Source of the DNA: Caulobacter sp. 73W
Lineage (GTDB): Bacteria; Pseudomonadota; Alphaproteobacteria; Caulobacterales; Caulobacteraceae
DNA length: 64,000 bases
Reading direction: 5' to 3'
NCBI RefSeq assembly: GCF_041021955.1
Contig: NZ_CP158375.1
Location: forward strand, 3,460,501-3,524,500
Part shown: in pieces, positions 38,391 through 46,975 of the stretch
How the letters are laid out: every line of letters starts with the position of its first letter
Position numbering within the stretch: the stretch's first letter is position 1
Program-made: the position numbers and the translations under genes
Notes under the pieces: model-generated
Database searches by the model: none
Told to the model about the DNA's origin: nothing
What the model saw: the letters and a program-made list of their open reading frames with translations, nothing else

Positions 38391-39479
38391 GTGACCGCTT
38401 CCAAAACGCCTGACGATCATTCGCCTGACGGCCCGAACCTCGAGGGGGATTCCAGCCGGAGGCGCCCGACGATCAACGACATCGCGCGGCTGGCCGGCGT
38501 GTCGAAGAAGACGGTGTCGCGGGTCATCAACCAGTCTCCCTCCGTGCGCGACGAGACGCGCGAGCGGATCGAGGCGGTGATCGCCGAGCATGGCTACGAG
38601 CCCGATCCCCAGGCCCGCGGCCTGGCGTTCCGCCGGTCGTTCCTGATCGGCATGATCTACGACAACCCCAACCCGCAGTACGTCGTGAACATGCAGCAGG
38701 GCCTGCTGGACGGCATGAAGGGCTCCGGCTTCGAGCTGGTGGTGCATCCGTGCGACCGCGCCAGCCCGCACTTCCTGACCGACCTGCGAACCTTCATCGA
38801 GCGCCAGCGCCTGTACGGGGTTGTGGTCACGCCGTCCGTCTCGGAAGACGAGCGGGTGGGGCGGCTGCTGCGCGAGATCGGTTGCGAGTACATCCGCATC
38901 GCCTCGGTGCCGGTGGACGACGCGGAGCGCATGATCGTCGGCCGCGACCGGCTGGGCGCGCACCATGCCGCCAAGCACATTACCGATCTGGGCCACGTCC
39001 GCATCGCCTTCATCTCCGGTCCCGACACCTTCCGGTCGTCCCACGAACGCCGCGGCGGTTTCGAGGACGGCCTGGCCGACGCGGGGATCAAGCTTGATCC
39101 GACCTATGTGGCCAACGCGGCCTATACCTTCGAGACCGGCCTGACGGCGGCCGAGGAGCTGCTGAAGCTCAGTCCGCGTCCGACCGCCATCTTCTGCGGG
39201 AACGACGAAATGGCCGCCGGCGCCTTGCAGGCCGCCCGCCGCGCTGGGCTGAACGTGCCCGCCGACCTGACCGTGGTCGGCTTCGACGACTTCCAAATCG
39301 CCTCCCGCGTCTGGCCGCCGCTGACCACCATCCGCATCCCCACCCGGGAGGTGGGCCGGATGGCCGCCCTGAAGCTGATCGCCGGCGGCCAGGAGCCGCG
39401 CGAGCTGAAGGCGGAGCCGGAACGTATTGCCCCGTCGCTCGTCGTGCGCGAGTCTTCGGGACCGCCGCCCAGTAAGTGA
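38391..39479 (+). CDS. exuR: LacI-family transcriptional regulator of uronate genes (ExuR-like)
   Basis: 362 aa. The helix-turn-helix PTINDIARLAGVSKKTVSRVINQSPSV is followed by the hinge PDPQARGLAFRRS and a periplasmic-binding-like sensor domain (HRR-type FISGPDTF, AIFCGNDEMAAGAL, LTVVGFDDFQIAS). It sits among the uronate operons, and operator copies lie within 55 bp to 4 kb. It probably represses them until an uronate or pathway intermediate binds. The name is by analogy with Caulobacter; the start is GTG 38391. Confidence 0.88.
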   Translation: MTASKTPDDHSPDGPNLEGDSSRRRPTINDIARLAGVSKKTVSRVINQSPSVRDETRERIEAVIAEHGYEPDPQARGLAFRRSFLIGMIYDNPNPQYVVNMQQGLLDGMKGSGFELVVHPCDRASPHFLTDLRTFIERQRLYGVVVTPSVSEDERVGRLLREIGCEYIRIASVPVDDAERMIVGRDRLGAHHAAKHITDLGHVRIAFISGPDTFRSSHERRGGFEDGLADAGIKLDPTYVANAAYTFETGLTAAEELLKLSPRPTAIFCGNDEMAAGALQAARRAGLNVPADLTVVGFDDFQIASRVWPPLTTIRIPTREVGRMAALKLIAGGQEPRELKAEPERIAPSLVVRESSGPPPSK

Positions 39480-39501
39480 GCCCTCAAGCTTGCTTCAATC
39501 T

Positions 39502-39516
39502 ATGACACCGGTTACC
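39502..39516. promoter_or_regulatory. Uronate regulon operator, uxaC-kduI-kduD-kdgK unit
   Basis: ATGACACCGGTTACC is the exact reverse complement of the 38286-38300 site. It lies 60 bp before the uxaC start and 22 bp after the end of exuR. Confidence 0.75.
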
Positions 39517-39575
39517 ACGCCCGCAGAACGGGCACATTGAAACGCCCGCGCCGGAAACCCCAGGAGCATCCCCCG

Positions 39576-41021
39576 ATGGCCCAGCCGCTGATCTTTCACG
39601 ACGACCGTCTGTTTCCGGCCGACCCGACCACGCGCGCGATCGCTCGCGAGCTTTATGGCTTGGTCGAAAAGCTGCCGATCATCAGCCCGCACGGCCACAC
39701 GGACCCGTCCTGGTTCTCGACCAACGCGCCGTTCGAGGACGCCTGCGACCTGCTGCTGGCGCCGGACCACTACCTGTACCGGATGCTCTACAGCCAGGGC
39801 ATCGCGCTGAAGGACCTGCGGGTCCCGTCCAAGGAAGGCGTGCCGGCCACGGACCCGCGCAAGGCGTGGAAGCTGTTCGCCTCGAACTTCCATCTGTTCC
39901 GCGCGACCCCCTCGTGGCTGTGGCTGAACTACGTTTTCTCCAAGGTCTTCGGCTTCAAGGATCGCCTGACCGCCGAGACCGCGGACAAGTATTTCGACGA
40001 GATCAACGCCCAGCTGGCCACGGACGCGTTCCGTCCCCGCGCGCTGTTCGACCGCTTCAACATCGAGCTGCTGGCCACCACCGAAGGCCCGCACGAGAGC
40101 CTGAACCATCACCACGCCATCCGCGACAGCGGCTGGAAGGGCCGGGTGGTCACCGCCTATCGCCCCGACGCGGTCATCGACTTCGAGGACGAGCGTTTCG
40201 GCGACGCCATGCAGCGCTTCGCCGAAGTGTCGGGCCATGACGTCTACAGCTGGACCGGCTACCTGGAAGCGCACCGTTCGCGCCGGGCCGACTTCATCGC
40301 CGCCGGCGCCACCTCGACCGACCACGGCCACCCGACCGCCGCCACCGCGGACCTGTCGGCGGCGGAGTCCGAGGCGCTGTTCCAGAGCCTGCTGAAGGGC
40401 GACGTGACGCCCGAGAAGGCCGAGCTGTTCCGGGCGCAGATGCTGACCGAGATGGCCAAGATGAGCCTGGACGACGGTCTGGTCATGCAGATCCACCCCG
40501 GCTCGACCCGCAACCATAACCGCCAGCTGTTCGAGGCCTATGGCCGCGACAAGGGCGCCGACATCCCGGCCAAGACCGAATACGTCCAGGCCCTGCGTCC
40601 GCTGCTGGGCAAGCTGGGCAACGATCCGCGCCTGTCGATCATCCTGTTCACCCTGGACGAGACGACCTACAGCCGCGAGCTGGCGCCGCTGGCCGGCCAC
40701 TATCCGACCCTGAAGCTGGGTCCGTCCTGGTGGTTCCACGACAGCCCGGAAGGCATGATGCGCTTCCGCGAGCAGGTCACCGAGACGGCCGGCCTGTACA
40801 ACACCGTCGGCTTCAACGACGACACCCGCGCGTTCCTGTCGATCCCGGCTCGCCACGACGTGGCCCGCCGCGTGGACAGCGCCTTCCTGGCCCGGATGGT
40901 CGCCGAGCACCGCATGGACCTGGACGACGCCGCGGAAACGGTCGTTGATCTGGCCTACAACCTGCCCAAGCAGGCCTACAAGCTGGACCAGCCGCTGACC
41001 GCGACGCCGGCCGCCGCCTGA
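39576..41021 (+). CDS. uxaC: Glucuronate isomerase UxaC
   Basis: 481 aa. MAQPLIFHDDRLFPADPTTRAIARELYGLVEKLPIISPHGHTDP begins with the conserved HGHTDP metal motif of this amidohydrolase-fold enzyme. TTEGPHESLNHH, MQIHPGSTRNHN and GFNDDTRAFLSIPARHDVARR are also typical. It converts glucuronate to fructuronate (and galacturonate to tagaturonate). ATG 39576 is supported by CAGGAG nine bases upstream. It leads a four-gene operon. Confidence 0.95.
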   Translation: MAQPLIFHDDRLFPADPTTRAIARELYGLVEKLPIISPHGHTDPSWFSTNAPFEDACDLLLAPDHYLYRMLYSQGIALKDLRVPSKEGVPATDPRKAWKLFASNFHLFRATPSWLWLNYVFSKVFGFKDRLTAETADKYFDEINAQLATDAFRPRALFDRFNIELLATTEGPHESLNHHHAIRDSGWKGRVVTAYRPDAVIDFEDERFGDAMQRFAEVSGHDVYSWTGYLEAHRSRRADFIAAGATSTDHGHPTAATADLSAAESEALFQSLLKGDVTPEKAELFRAQMLTEMAKMSLDDGLVMQIHPGSTRNHNRQLFEAYGRDKGADIPAKTEYVQALRPLLGKLGNDPRLSIILFTLDETTYSRELAPLAGHYPTLKLGPSWWFHDSPEGMMRFREQVTETAGLYNTVGFNDDTRAFLSIPARHDVARRVDSAFLARMVAEHRMDLDDAAETVVDLAYNLPKQAYKLDQPLTATPAAA

Positions 41022-41054
41022 TCCCTGGAAGAACCCCGCGCCCTGGAGGCCGTC

Positions 41055-41903
41055 ATGTTCGCCAAGACCTACCACGCCACGCACCCGGACATGATGTTCG
41101 GCGTCACCAATGACGAGCTGCGCGACCGCTACCTGATGCAGGACCTGTTCGAGGAGGACGGCGTCAGCCTGAACTACTCGCACAACGAACGCTTCGTGGT
41201 CGGCGGCGCGGCCCCGGTGTCCAAGCCGGTGGTCCTGCCGCACCAGACCGAGCCGGCCTCGGCCGCCGGCCACCCGTTCCTGGAACGCCGCGAGCTGGGC
41301 GCCATCAACGTGGGCGAGGGCAAGGGCAAGGTGACCGTGGACGGCGTCGTCTACGACATCGAGCCGCGCGACGGCATCTATGTGACCATGGGCGCCAAGG
41401 ACGTGGTGTTCGAGTCCGTCGACGCCGCCAACCCGGCCAGGTTCTACATCACCAGCGTCCCGGCCCACGCGGCCTTCGAGACCAAGAAGCTGGTGTTCGC
41501 CGACGCCATCCCGCTGGAGCGCGGCGCGCTGGAGACCTCCAACGAGCGCACCATCTACCAGTACATCGTCCCGACCACCTGCAAGTCGGCGCAGCTGCTG
41601 CTGGGCATGACGGTCCTGAAGCCGGGCAGCGTGTGGAACACCATGCCGCCGCACCTGCATGACCGCCGTTCGGAGGTCTATTTCTACTTCGGCCTCGGCG
41701 ATAACGACCGGGTGTTCCACTACATGGGCGAGCCGGACGAGATGCGTCACATCGTGATGGCCAACGAAGAGGCCGTCGTGAGCCCGCCGTGGTCGATCCA
41801 CATGGGTTCGGGCACCGCCAACTACACCTTCATCTGGGCGATGGGCGGCGAGAACCTGGACTACACGGACATGAACGTCCTCGACATCTGCCAACTCAAG
41901 TAG
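41055..41903 (+). CDS. kduI: 5-keto-4-deoxyuronate isomerase KduI
   Basis: 282 aa. The cupin zinc-binding region [20 protein letters not shown] and [24 protein letters not shown] are characteristic. The enzyme isomerises 5-keto-4-deoxyuronate from unsaturated uronates of pectin or similar polymers, and in some bacteria acts on hexuronates. GGAGG precedes the ATG. It lies 33 bp after uxaC and 8 bp before the kduD ATG. Confidence 0.95.
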   Translation: MFAKTYHATHPDMMFGVTNDELRDRYLMQDLFEEDGVSLNYSHNERFVVGGAAPVSKPVVLPHQTEPASAAGHPFLERRELGAINVGEGKGKVTVDGVVYDIEPRDGIYVTMGAKDVVFESVDAANPARFYITSVPAHAAFETKKLVFADAIPLERGALETSNERTIYQYIVPTTCKSAQLLLGMTVLKPGSVWNTMPPHLHDRRSEVYFYFGLGDNDRVFHYMGEPDEMRHIVMANEEAVVSPPWSIHMGSGTANYTFIWAMGGENLDYTDMNVLDICQLK

Positions 41904-41911
41904 GCCCCATT

Positions 41912-42667
41912 ATGAGCAAGCTTTTCAGCCTTGAGGGCAAGACCGCCCTTGTCACCGGCGCCAACACCGGCATCGGCCAAGCGATCGCCATCGCCCTGGC
42001 GGAAGCCGGCGCGGACGTGGCCGTCGCCGGCCGCAGCGAGCCGACCGAAACCCAGAAGGCCATCGAGGCGACGGGCCGAAAGTTCCTGTCGATCAAGGCC
42101 GACTTCGGTTCGACCGAGCCGGTGCAGCGCGTGGTCGACGAGACGGTCGCCGCCTTCGGCAAGCTGGACATCCTGGTCAACAACGCCGGCATCATCCGCC
42201 GCGCGGACTCGATCGAGTTCAGCGAGGCCGACTGGGACGCGGTGATGGATACGAACCTGAAGGTCGTGTTCTTCCTGACCCAGGCCGTGGCGCGCCAGAT
42301 GCTGAAGCAGGGCGGCGGCAAGGTGATCAACATCGCCAGCCTGCTGTCCTACCAGGGCGGCATCCGCGTGCCGTCCTACACCGCTTCGAAGAGCGGCCTG
42401 GCCGGCCTGACCAAGATCCTGGCCAACGAGTGGGCCGCCAAGGGGATCAACGTCAACGCCATCGCCCCCGGCTATGTCGAGACCAACAACACCGAAGCCC
42501 TGCGCGCCGACGCCGAGCGCAACGCCTCGATCCTGGCCCGCATTCCGGCGGGCCGCTGGAGCCACGCGAGCGATCTGGGCGGCGCGGCGGTGTTCCTCGC
42601 CGCGGCGGCTTCGGACTATGTTCACGGGGTGACGCTGCCGGTCGACGGCGGCTGGCTGGCCCGCTGA
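41912..42667 (+). CDS. kduD: 2-deoxy-D-gluconate 3-dehydrogenase KduD (SDR)
   Basis: 251 aa classical short-chain dehydrogenase: TGANTGIGQAI cofactor loop, NNAGI, catalytic Ser and YTASK, and a C-terminal PVDGGWLAR. The start MSKLFSLEGKTALVTG at 41912 is supported by family alignment. Context after kduI points to reduction of the diketo intermediate to 2-keto-3-deoxygluconate. Confidence 0.92.
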   Translation: MSKLFSLEGKTALVTGANTGIGQAIAIALAEAGADVAVAGRSEPTETQKAIEATGRKFLSIKADFGSTEPVQRVVDETVAAFGKLDILVNNAGIIRRADSIEFSEADWDAVMDTNLKVVFFLTQAVARQMLKQGGGKVINIASLLSYQGGIRVPSYTASKSGLAGLTKILANEWAAKGINVNAIAPGYVETNNTEALRADAERNASILARIPAGRWSHASDLGGAAVFLAAAASDYVHGVTLPVDGGWLAR

Positions 42668-42686
42668 TCTGACTGGAGACTGAACG

Positions 42687-43703
42687 TTGAGCCGTGTCGT
42701 CTGCTTTGGCGAGGTGCTGCTGCGCCTCTCTGCTCCCACCAATGAGCTGCTGCTGCAGTCGGCCCGGCTGAACGTGTGCGTCGGCGGGGCGGAGGCCAAT
42801 GTGGCCGTGTCCCTGGCCAAGTTCGGCCACGACGCGGCGACGGTCTCCATCCTGCCCGACAATCCCCTGGGCCGGGCGGCCCGCGACGAGCTGCGCCGGC
42901 ACGGGGTCGACACCCGCAGCCTGCGCTTCGTCGAGGGACGCATGGGCCTGTACTTCCTGTCGCCGGGCGCCGTGGTGCGTCCGTCGGAGGTCACCTATGA
43001 CCGCGCCGGCTCGGCCTTCGCCCTGGCGTCGGAAGACGCCATCGACTGGGAAAAGGAACTGGACGGCGCCGAGTGGTTCCACGTCTCCGGCGTGACCCCG
43101 GCCGTCGGCCCGTCGGCCGCCAACGCGGTGGTCAAGGCGGTGCAGACCGCCCGCAAGCTGGGCGTGCCCGTCAGCTTCGACGGCAACTACCGCGCCAAGA
43201 TGTGGGCCGCCTGGAACGGCGACGGCCCGGCCGTGCTGCGCCAGATCCTGGATTGCGCCGACCTGGCCTTCGTCAACGACCGCGACATCGCCCTGATCCT
43301 GGGCGAGAGCTTCCTGGACGAGTCCGCCCAGGTGCGCCGCCGCAAGGCCGCCGAGCGCGCCTTCGAGGTGTTCCCGAACCTGAAGCGCATGACCTCGACC
43401 GTGCGGCTGACGCCGTCGGCGGATCATCACGAGCTGTCGGCGGTGATGATCTCCCGCGACGGCGGCGAGCACATCACGCGCGCCTTCCCGCTGGCCGGGG
43501 TGGTGGACCGCATCGGCGGGGGCGACGCCTTCGCCGCCGGGGTGCTGCACGGCCTGCTGACCGGCCTGAACGACGCCGACGCGGTGGAGTTCGGCCTGGC
43601 CGCCGGCGCCCTGAAGCACGCCGTGTTCGGCGACTTCAACCTGGTCTCGGCCAGCGACGTGCAAGCCCTGCTCGACGGCGAAGGTTTGGACGTAAAGCGC
43701 TAG
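42687..43703 (+). CDS. kdgK: 2-keto-3-deoxygluconate kinase KdgK
   Basis: 338 aa PfkB-family sugar kinase with CFGEVLLRLSAPTNE, the GGAEANVAVSLAKFG substrate region and the C-terminal catalytic GVVDRIGGGDAFAAGVLHGL. It phosphorylates KDG for the Entner-Doudoroff aldolase step. The TTG start has CTGGAG upstream. It is last in the uxaC operon, followed by a strong hairpin. The KDPG aldolase and mannonate dehydratase are not in this window. Confidence 0.94.
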   Translation: MSRVVCFGEVLLRLSAPTNELLLQSARLNVCVGGAEANVAVSLAKFGHDAATVSILPDNPLGRAARDELRRHGVDTRSLRFVEGRMGLYFLSPGAVVRPSEVTYDRAGSAFALASEDAIDWEKELDGAEWFHVSGVTPAVGPSAANAVVKAVQTARKLGVPVSFDGNYRAKMWAAWNGDGPAVLRQILDCADLAFVNDRDIALILGESFLDESAQVRRRKAAERAFEVFPNLKRMTSTVRLTPSADHHELSAVMISRDGGEHITRAFPLAGVVDRIGGGDAFAAGVLHGLLTGLNDADAVEFGLAAGALKHAVFGDFNLVSASDVQALLDGEGLDVKR

Positions 43704-43745
43704 GTCCGGGCGACCCCCAACCTTTCCATCCGTACCGTTTTTCAT

Positions 43746-43777
43746 CCGCTCATCCCCGCCTTCGCGGGGATGAGCGG
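43746..43777. terminator. Terminator-like hairpin between kdgK and a converging gene
   Basis: CCGCTCATCCCCGC and GCGGGGATGAGCGG form a perfect 14-bp stem around CTTC. It lies between two converging genes and has no long U-tract. This CATCCCCGC-type palindrome resembles dispersed intergenic repeats in alphaproteobacteria. Confidence 0.65.
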
Positions 43778-43783
43778 GCTTCA

Positions 43784-44455
43784 TCAGCCGAAGAGGGGCG
43801 CGGCGATCGCCAGGATCGCCACCCCCTGGACCGTGACGATCACGGCGTCCAGCAGGCAGCGCCAGATCGGCGCGCCCAGCTCCTGGCGGAACCACGCCGT
43901 CTCCACAGCGATGAACCAGACCAGGGCGATGAGCACCATGGCCGCGCCGGTCAGCTCCGCCCAGGGCGCGTGCGTCTGCATCAGGGTGGCCGCCATCCCC
44001 ACCGTCAGGGCGAAGGGCGCGGCCAGATAGCACTGGCTGTAGAAGGGCGGCTTGAGGGTATCGCGCGTCAGGGCGGCGCGCCGGCGCTGCAGCAGGCGGA
44101 TCGACACCAGCAGCGGAAACACCGCGAAGAAGGCCAGCCGCATGACCAGCAGGCTGGTGTCGTCATTGACCAGTCCGCCCAGGCGATGATGCTCGGAAAG
44201 CAGGGGACTGTCGCCCACTAGGGCCAGCTCCAGCCCGTGCGAGACAAGCAGCGATAGGAACAGGAACAGCGGCGGACTGACCGTGGCGACGTGGCGGCGC
44301 TCCTCCGCCTCGGTCATCTGCTGGTCGGCGAAGGTGGTCATCCGCAGGGGATGCAGCATCGTCCGCCACAGGGTGAGCGGGTAGAAGACCAGCCAGCTCA
44401 TCACCCGGAACAGCAGCTCGTCCAGGGAGTCGAGCAGCTGGATCATGAAGTTCAT
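43784..44455 (-). CDS. Multi-pass membrane protein, 223 aa
   Basis: Hydrophobic segments around residues 70-90, 100-120, 145-165, 170-190 and 200-220 suggest about five membrane helices after an N-terminal part (SWLVFYPLTLWRTMLHPLRM). It looks like a permease-like protein of the kind often linked to YIP1-type or DUF families, but I recognise no specific one. It converges on kdgK and is followed by a hairpin. Confidence 0.75.
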   Translation of the reverse strand: MNFMIQLLDSLDELLFRVMSWLVFYPLTLWRTMLHPLRMTTFADQQMTEAEERRHVATVSPPLFLFLSLLVSHGLELALVGDSPLLSEHHRLGGLVNDDTSLLVMRLAFFAVFPLLVSIRLLQRRRAALTRDTLKPPFYSQCYLAAPFALTVGMAATLMQTHAPWAELTGAAMVLIALVWFIAVETAWFRQELGAPIWRCLLDAVIVTVQGVAILAIAAPLFG

Positions 44456-44512
44456 GGAAGGGCCCCCGGGCGGTGTGCTGCGGGGAGTATGAGGCCGATT
44501 TTGCAGGCGGCG

Positions 44513-44707
44513 CTAGAACGGGTCGTCATCCTCATCATCGTCGTCTTCCACGCTTTGGCCCTGGGCCGCGAGGTGGGCCTTGGCCTGAGCGGTGGCGAAG
44601 CGGATCATTTCGTCGAGCAGTCGCATGTCTTCACGCCGCTGAAGCTCCCTTTCCGTTGGGGGGCGTTCCGCGGGAGAGGGCGTTTTGCGTAGGCGAGGCT
44701 GGCTCAT
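44513..44707 (-). CDS. Small charged hypothetical protein, 64 aa
   Basis: MSQPRLRKTPSPAERPPTERELQRREDMRLLDEMIRF... ends in an acidic VEDDDDEDDDPF. A basic N-terminus and helical centre (LLDEMIRFATAQAKAHLAAQG) look like a genuine small protein, and the ATG is preceded by an AGGAC stretch. Function unknown. It lies 57 bp upstream of the membrane protein on the same strand. Confidence 0.6.
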   Translation of the reverse strand: MSQPRLRKTPSPAERPPTERELQRREDMRLLDEMIRFATAQAKAHLAAQGQSVEDDDDEDDDPF

Positions 44708-45416
44708 GGGTTGTCCTTGTTGGCTTTTCCGCGCTTGGCGGTCGCCGGGGGAATGGGCATGGCTCAGCGCCCCCACGGGAAATTCCCGAAAGGTTGGAAG
44801 GGCGGCGGAGCGCCCGGGCCTTCGCCCGGAGGATTGGATAGCGAATACCGTTTCGACGAAGATCGAACGCTCCGCACGGTCATTATCCGGGAGCTGTCGG
44901 TAGGCAGCGCTCTTAGCGCTTAGCCGACGAAGCCTCCGGCGGGCGGGCTCCCTCAGCGTGGGAGTCCCCGGTCCGCGTGAGTAACCCCCTCACGCCTGTT
45001 GCACGCCGCCGATGTCTTGCCGCTTTGGGGCAAGAGCAGTGTCCAGACAGGGATCGCTCCCCTCGTTCTCACCACCGACGGTCGCGCTACCCGCTCGACC
45101 GCATCCCCGTCACGACACAGCGCTGGCCGCGCGCCCTTCCCGTGACAGGGACGGTCAGGAGCTTACGGGAGGTGGAATGGGGGCGGATAAGCCTTCCCCT
45201 CTCCCCACTCGTGGGAGAGGGTTGGGTGAGGGGCTTGCGGCGGTTCCGCTTGCAGCGCCTCGCCCGCTGACCCTCAGAGCCCCCTCACCCTTACCCTCTC
45301 CCCCAAAGGGGGCGAGGGGATAGGCGACATGCGCCATCTTGCGGTTCGCTCCGCAATTTACAACCTATGATTATCATTCATGATCTCGCCGGGGCAGGTT
45401 GAAACCGGGGGCGCGG
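44708..45416. other. Gene-poor region with consecutive stem-loops and a palindromic repeat
   Basis: No convincing ORF fills this 709-bp stretch. Between 44896 and 45034 four stem-loops follow one another: GTCGG...CCGAC enclosing AGCGC/GCGCT (44896-44928), CTCCC/GGGAG (44948-44964), GCGTGAG/CTCACGC (44975-44995) and CTTGCC/GGCAAG (45016-45034). It could encode a structured RNA. I compared it by eye with RNase P, tmRNA, SRP and cobalamin-riboswitch signatures and saw no match. A palindromic repeat occupies the last part. Confidence 0.4.
45183..45325. repeat. Dispersed palindromic repeat upstream of the YHYH/Excalibur gene
   Basis: CCCCTCTCCCCACTCGTGGG, GAGAGGG, TGAGGGG and later CCCCTCACCCTTACCCTC, CTCCCCCAAAGGGGGCGAG form inverted G/C-run arms. 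The same core (CCCTCTCCC...GGGAGAGGG...GTGAGGG) recurs at about 61.2 and 63.2 kb. It is non-coding. Confidence 0.65.
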
Positions 45417-45752
45417 ATGAAGGGCAAGTCGGCCACAGGGGTGGGTCTGGGGCTTGTTTTGGCCTGTGCTATCGGCGTGCCCGCCACCGCGCATCCGGGA
45501 GGGCTGAACGCCGAGGGCTGTCACAACGACCGCAAGCGCGGCGGCTATCACTGCCATCTTCCGTCGCCTTCACCCGTGCGAATGTATTCCGCGCCCAGTA
45601 CGGCGGCCTCGATCGGACGCTCTTTCAGGAACTGCAGCGACGCGCGAGCGGCGGGAGCGGCTCCTGTGCGGCGAGGAGACCCCGGCTATGGGCCGCATCT
45701 CGACAGGGACGGCGACGGGGTGGGGTGTGAGCCTTATCGGCAGCGGCGGTAA
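45417..45752 (+). CDS. Secreted YHYH-like and Excalibur-domain protein
   Basis: 111 aa with a signal peptide (MKGKSATGVGLGLVLACAIGVPATA). The mature start HPGGLNAEGCHNDRKRGGYH contains the histidine-rich motif completed by CHLPSP. The C-terminal FRNCSDARAAGAAPVRRGDP leads to YGPHLDRDGDGVGCEPY, the Excalibur calcium-binding motif (DxDxDGxxCE). Such proteins are exported and often linked to nucleases or cell-surface roles, but this one is short and lacks a nuclease domain. ATG 45417 is preferred over an in-frame TTG at 45399. Confidence 0.8.
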   Translation: MKGKSATGVGLGLVLACAIGVPATAHPGGLNAEGCHNDRKRGGYHCHLPSPSPVRMYSAPSTAASIGRSFRNCSDARAAGAAPVRRGDPGYGPHLDRDGDGVGCEPYRQRR

Positions 45753-45900
45753 TCGCGGGAGCCGTGAGAGGCGGCCCGACCCGCGCTAGGGGGCACGGAT
45801 CGGGCCTGGGGTGTGTGGGTGGGCTGAGGACCTCCCCGCTTTTCGAATATCACCGGATTCCGAGTCGGAAACCCGCAGTTTTTGCGGTGATCTGTTCGGA

Positions 45901-46785
45901 TCAGCGCAGCGGCAGGAAGAGGTCGGTCACCGCTTCGCCCTCGGGCACGTCGGGGAAGAAGGTGACGCGTTGGGCGAAGAGGGGGAAGTCGCGAAGCTCC
46001 TCGCCGCTGCGGGGCAGCCAGTCGGCGTAGAGGAACTGGGCGGCGGGGCGCAGGTCGTCGCCGGAACCGGTCTGCCGGACGACGGCGCAGCGGCCGCGGG
46101 GAATGCGGTCGGCGACGACGCCGTGGGGATTGTCCGGGACCGGCAGGGAGGTGGCGGCGCAGAGATCAAGGCGATAGTCGCCCGGCTCGGTCGTCTCAGG
46201 GTCCACGGGCAGGATGTTGAAGGTGGCGCTGAGGCGCGGCGGCAGGCCGGCCTCCCGGCGCCAAGCGATGAAACGGCGGATCGTGTCCCCGAGCTTCGCG
46301 GGATCGCCGTGTTGGCTGAGACGCGCGACTGGGGTTTCGGGGAAGTCGATGATGCGGACGTCCGCGTCGGTGAAGGCGTGGGTCATGATCTTGCTCCTGG
46401 CTTGAACCAGCGGCGCTTGGGCCGCGTGCCAGGGGCTCCAGTCCGGCTGCCTCCGAAAGGCGCTGGGGGATTGGCCCACGCGCTGCCGGAAGGCGCGGGC
46501 GAAGGCCTCGGGTCCCGCATAGCCGCAGTCCAGGGCGATCTGGAGGATCGGGTCCTTGGGACGGTAGGCGAGGCGGGAGGCTGCGCGCTTCAGGCGGGCC
46601 AACTGGACGTAGCGTCCAAGGCTGAGCCCCAACAGGGCGGAGAACTGCCGGTGGAAGTGATGAGGCGAGAAAGCCGCCACGCCGCTGAGCGTCTCCAGAT
46701 CGAGGTCGCCGTCGAGGTTGCGGTCGATGTGGTCGAGCACCCGTTGCAGGCGGGCGTGGTAGGGGCTTTCGTTCATCACGGCCAT
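45901..46785 (-). CDS. AraC-family regulator with GyrI-like effector domain
   Basis: 294 aa. Residues about 5-110 form an AraC helix-turn-helix pair (LETLSGVAAFSPHHFHRQFSALLGLSLGRYVQ and ALDCGYAGPEAFARAFRQRVGQSPSAFR). Residues about 145-294 form a GyrI/SOUL-like small-molecule-binding domain (VRIIDFPETPVARLSQHG). Regulators like this (Rob, BmrR-like) sense hydrophobic compounds. AAGGAG seven bases before ATG 46785 fixes the start. Targets unknown. Confidence 0.88.
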   Translation of the reverse strand: MAVMNESPYHARLQRVLDHIDRNLDGDLDLETLSGVAAFSPHHFHRQFSALLGLSLGRYVQLARLKRAASRLAYRPKDPILQIALDCGYAGPEAFARAFRQRVGQSPSAFRRQPDWSPWHAAQAPLVQARSKIMTHAFTDADVRIIDFPETPVARLSQHGDPAKLGDTIRRFIAWRREAGLPPRLSATFNILPVDPETTEPGDYRLDLCAATSLPVPDNPHGVVADRIPRGRCAVVRQTGSGDDLRPAAQFLYADWLPRSGEELRDFPLFAQRVTFFPDVPEGEAVTDLFLPLR

Positions 46786-46975
46786 TGTGGAGCTCCTTGG
46801 CGGAGGCACCAATGCCCTTCAGCGGGCTGGCGGGCCTGACCAGGATTGCTTTGTTGGCGTCGCGCGCAAGTGACGCAGCGGCAGGAGTTGGTTGACGAAC
46901 TAGTCCGGTTCAGGGATCACGGGCCGGACGTCGTGGCGGCGCCTCCCCGTCCGCCATCTCCCGAAAGGAAGACCC

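Noticed and set aside
39495-41894. A 799-aa reverse ORF over uxaC-kduI
   Set aside because: It overlaps two clear enzymes and has no domain or start signal.
44759-44923. Small ORF of 54 aa (MAQRPHGKFPKGWKGG...)
   Set aside because: GGGGGA upstream is suggestive, but it overlaps the stem-loop region and has no recognisable motif; not enough to call a gene.
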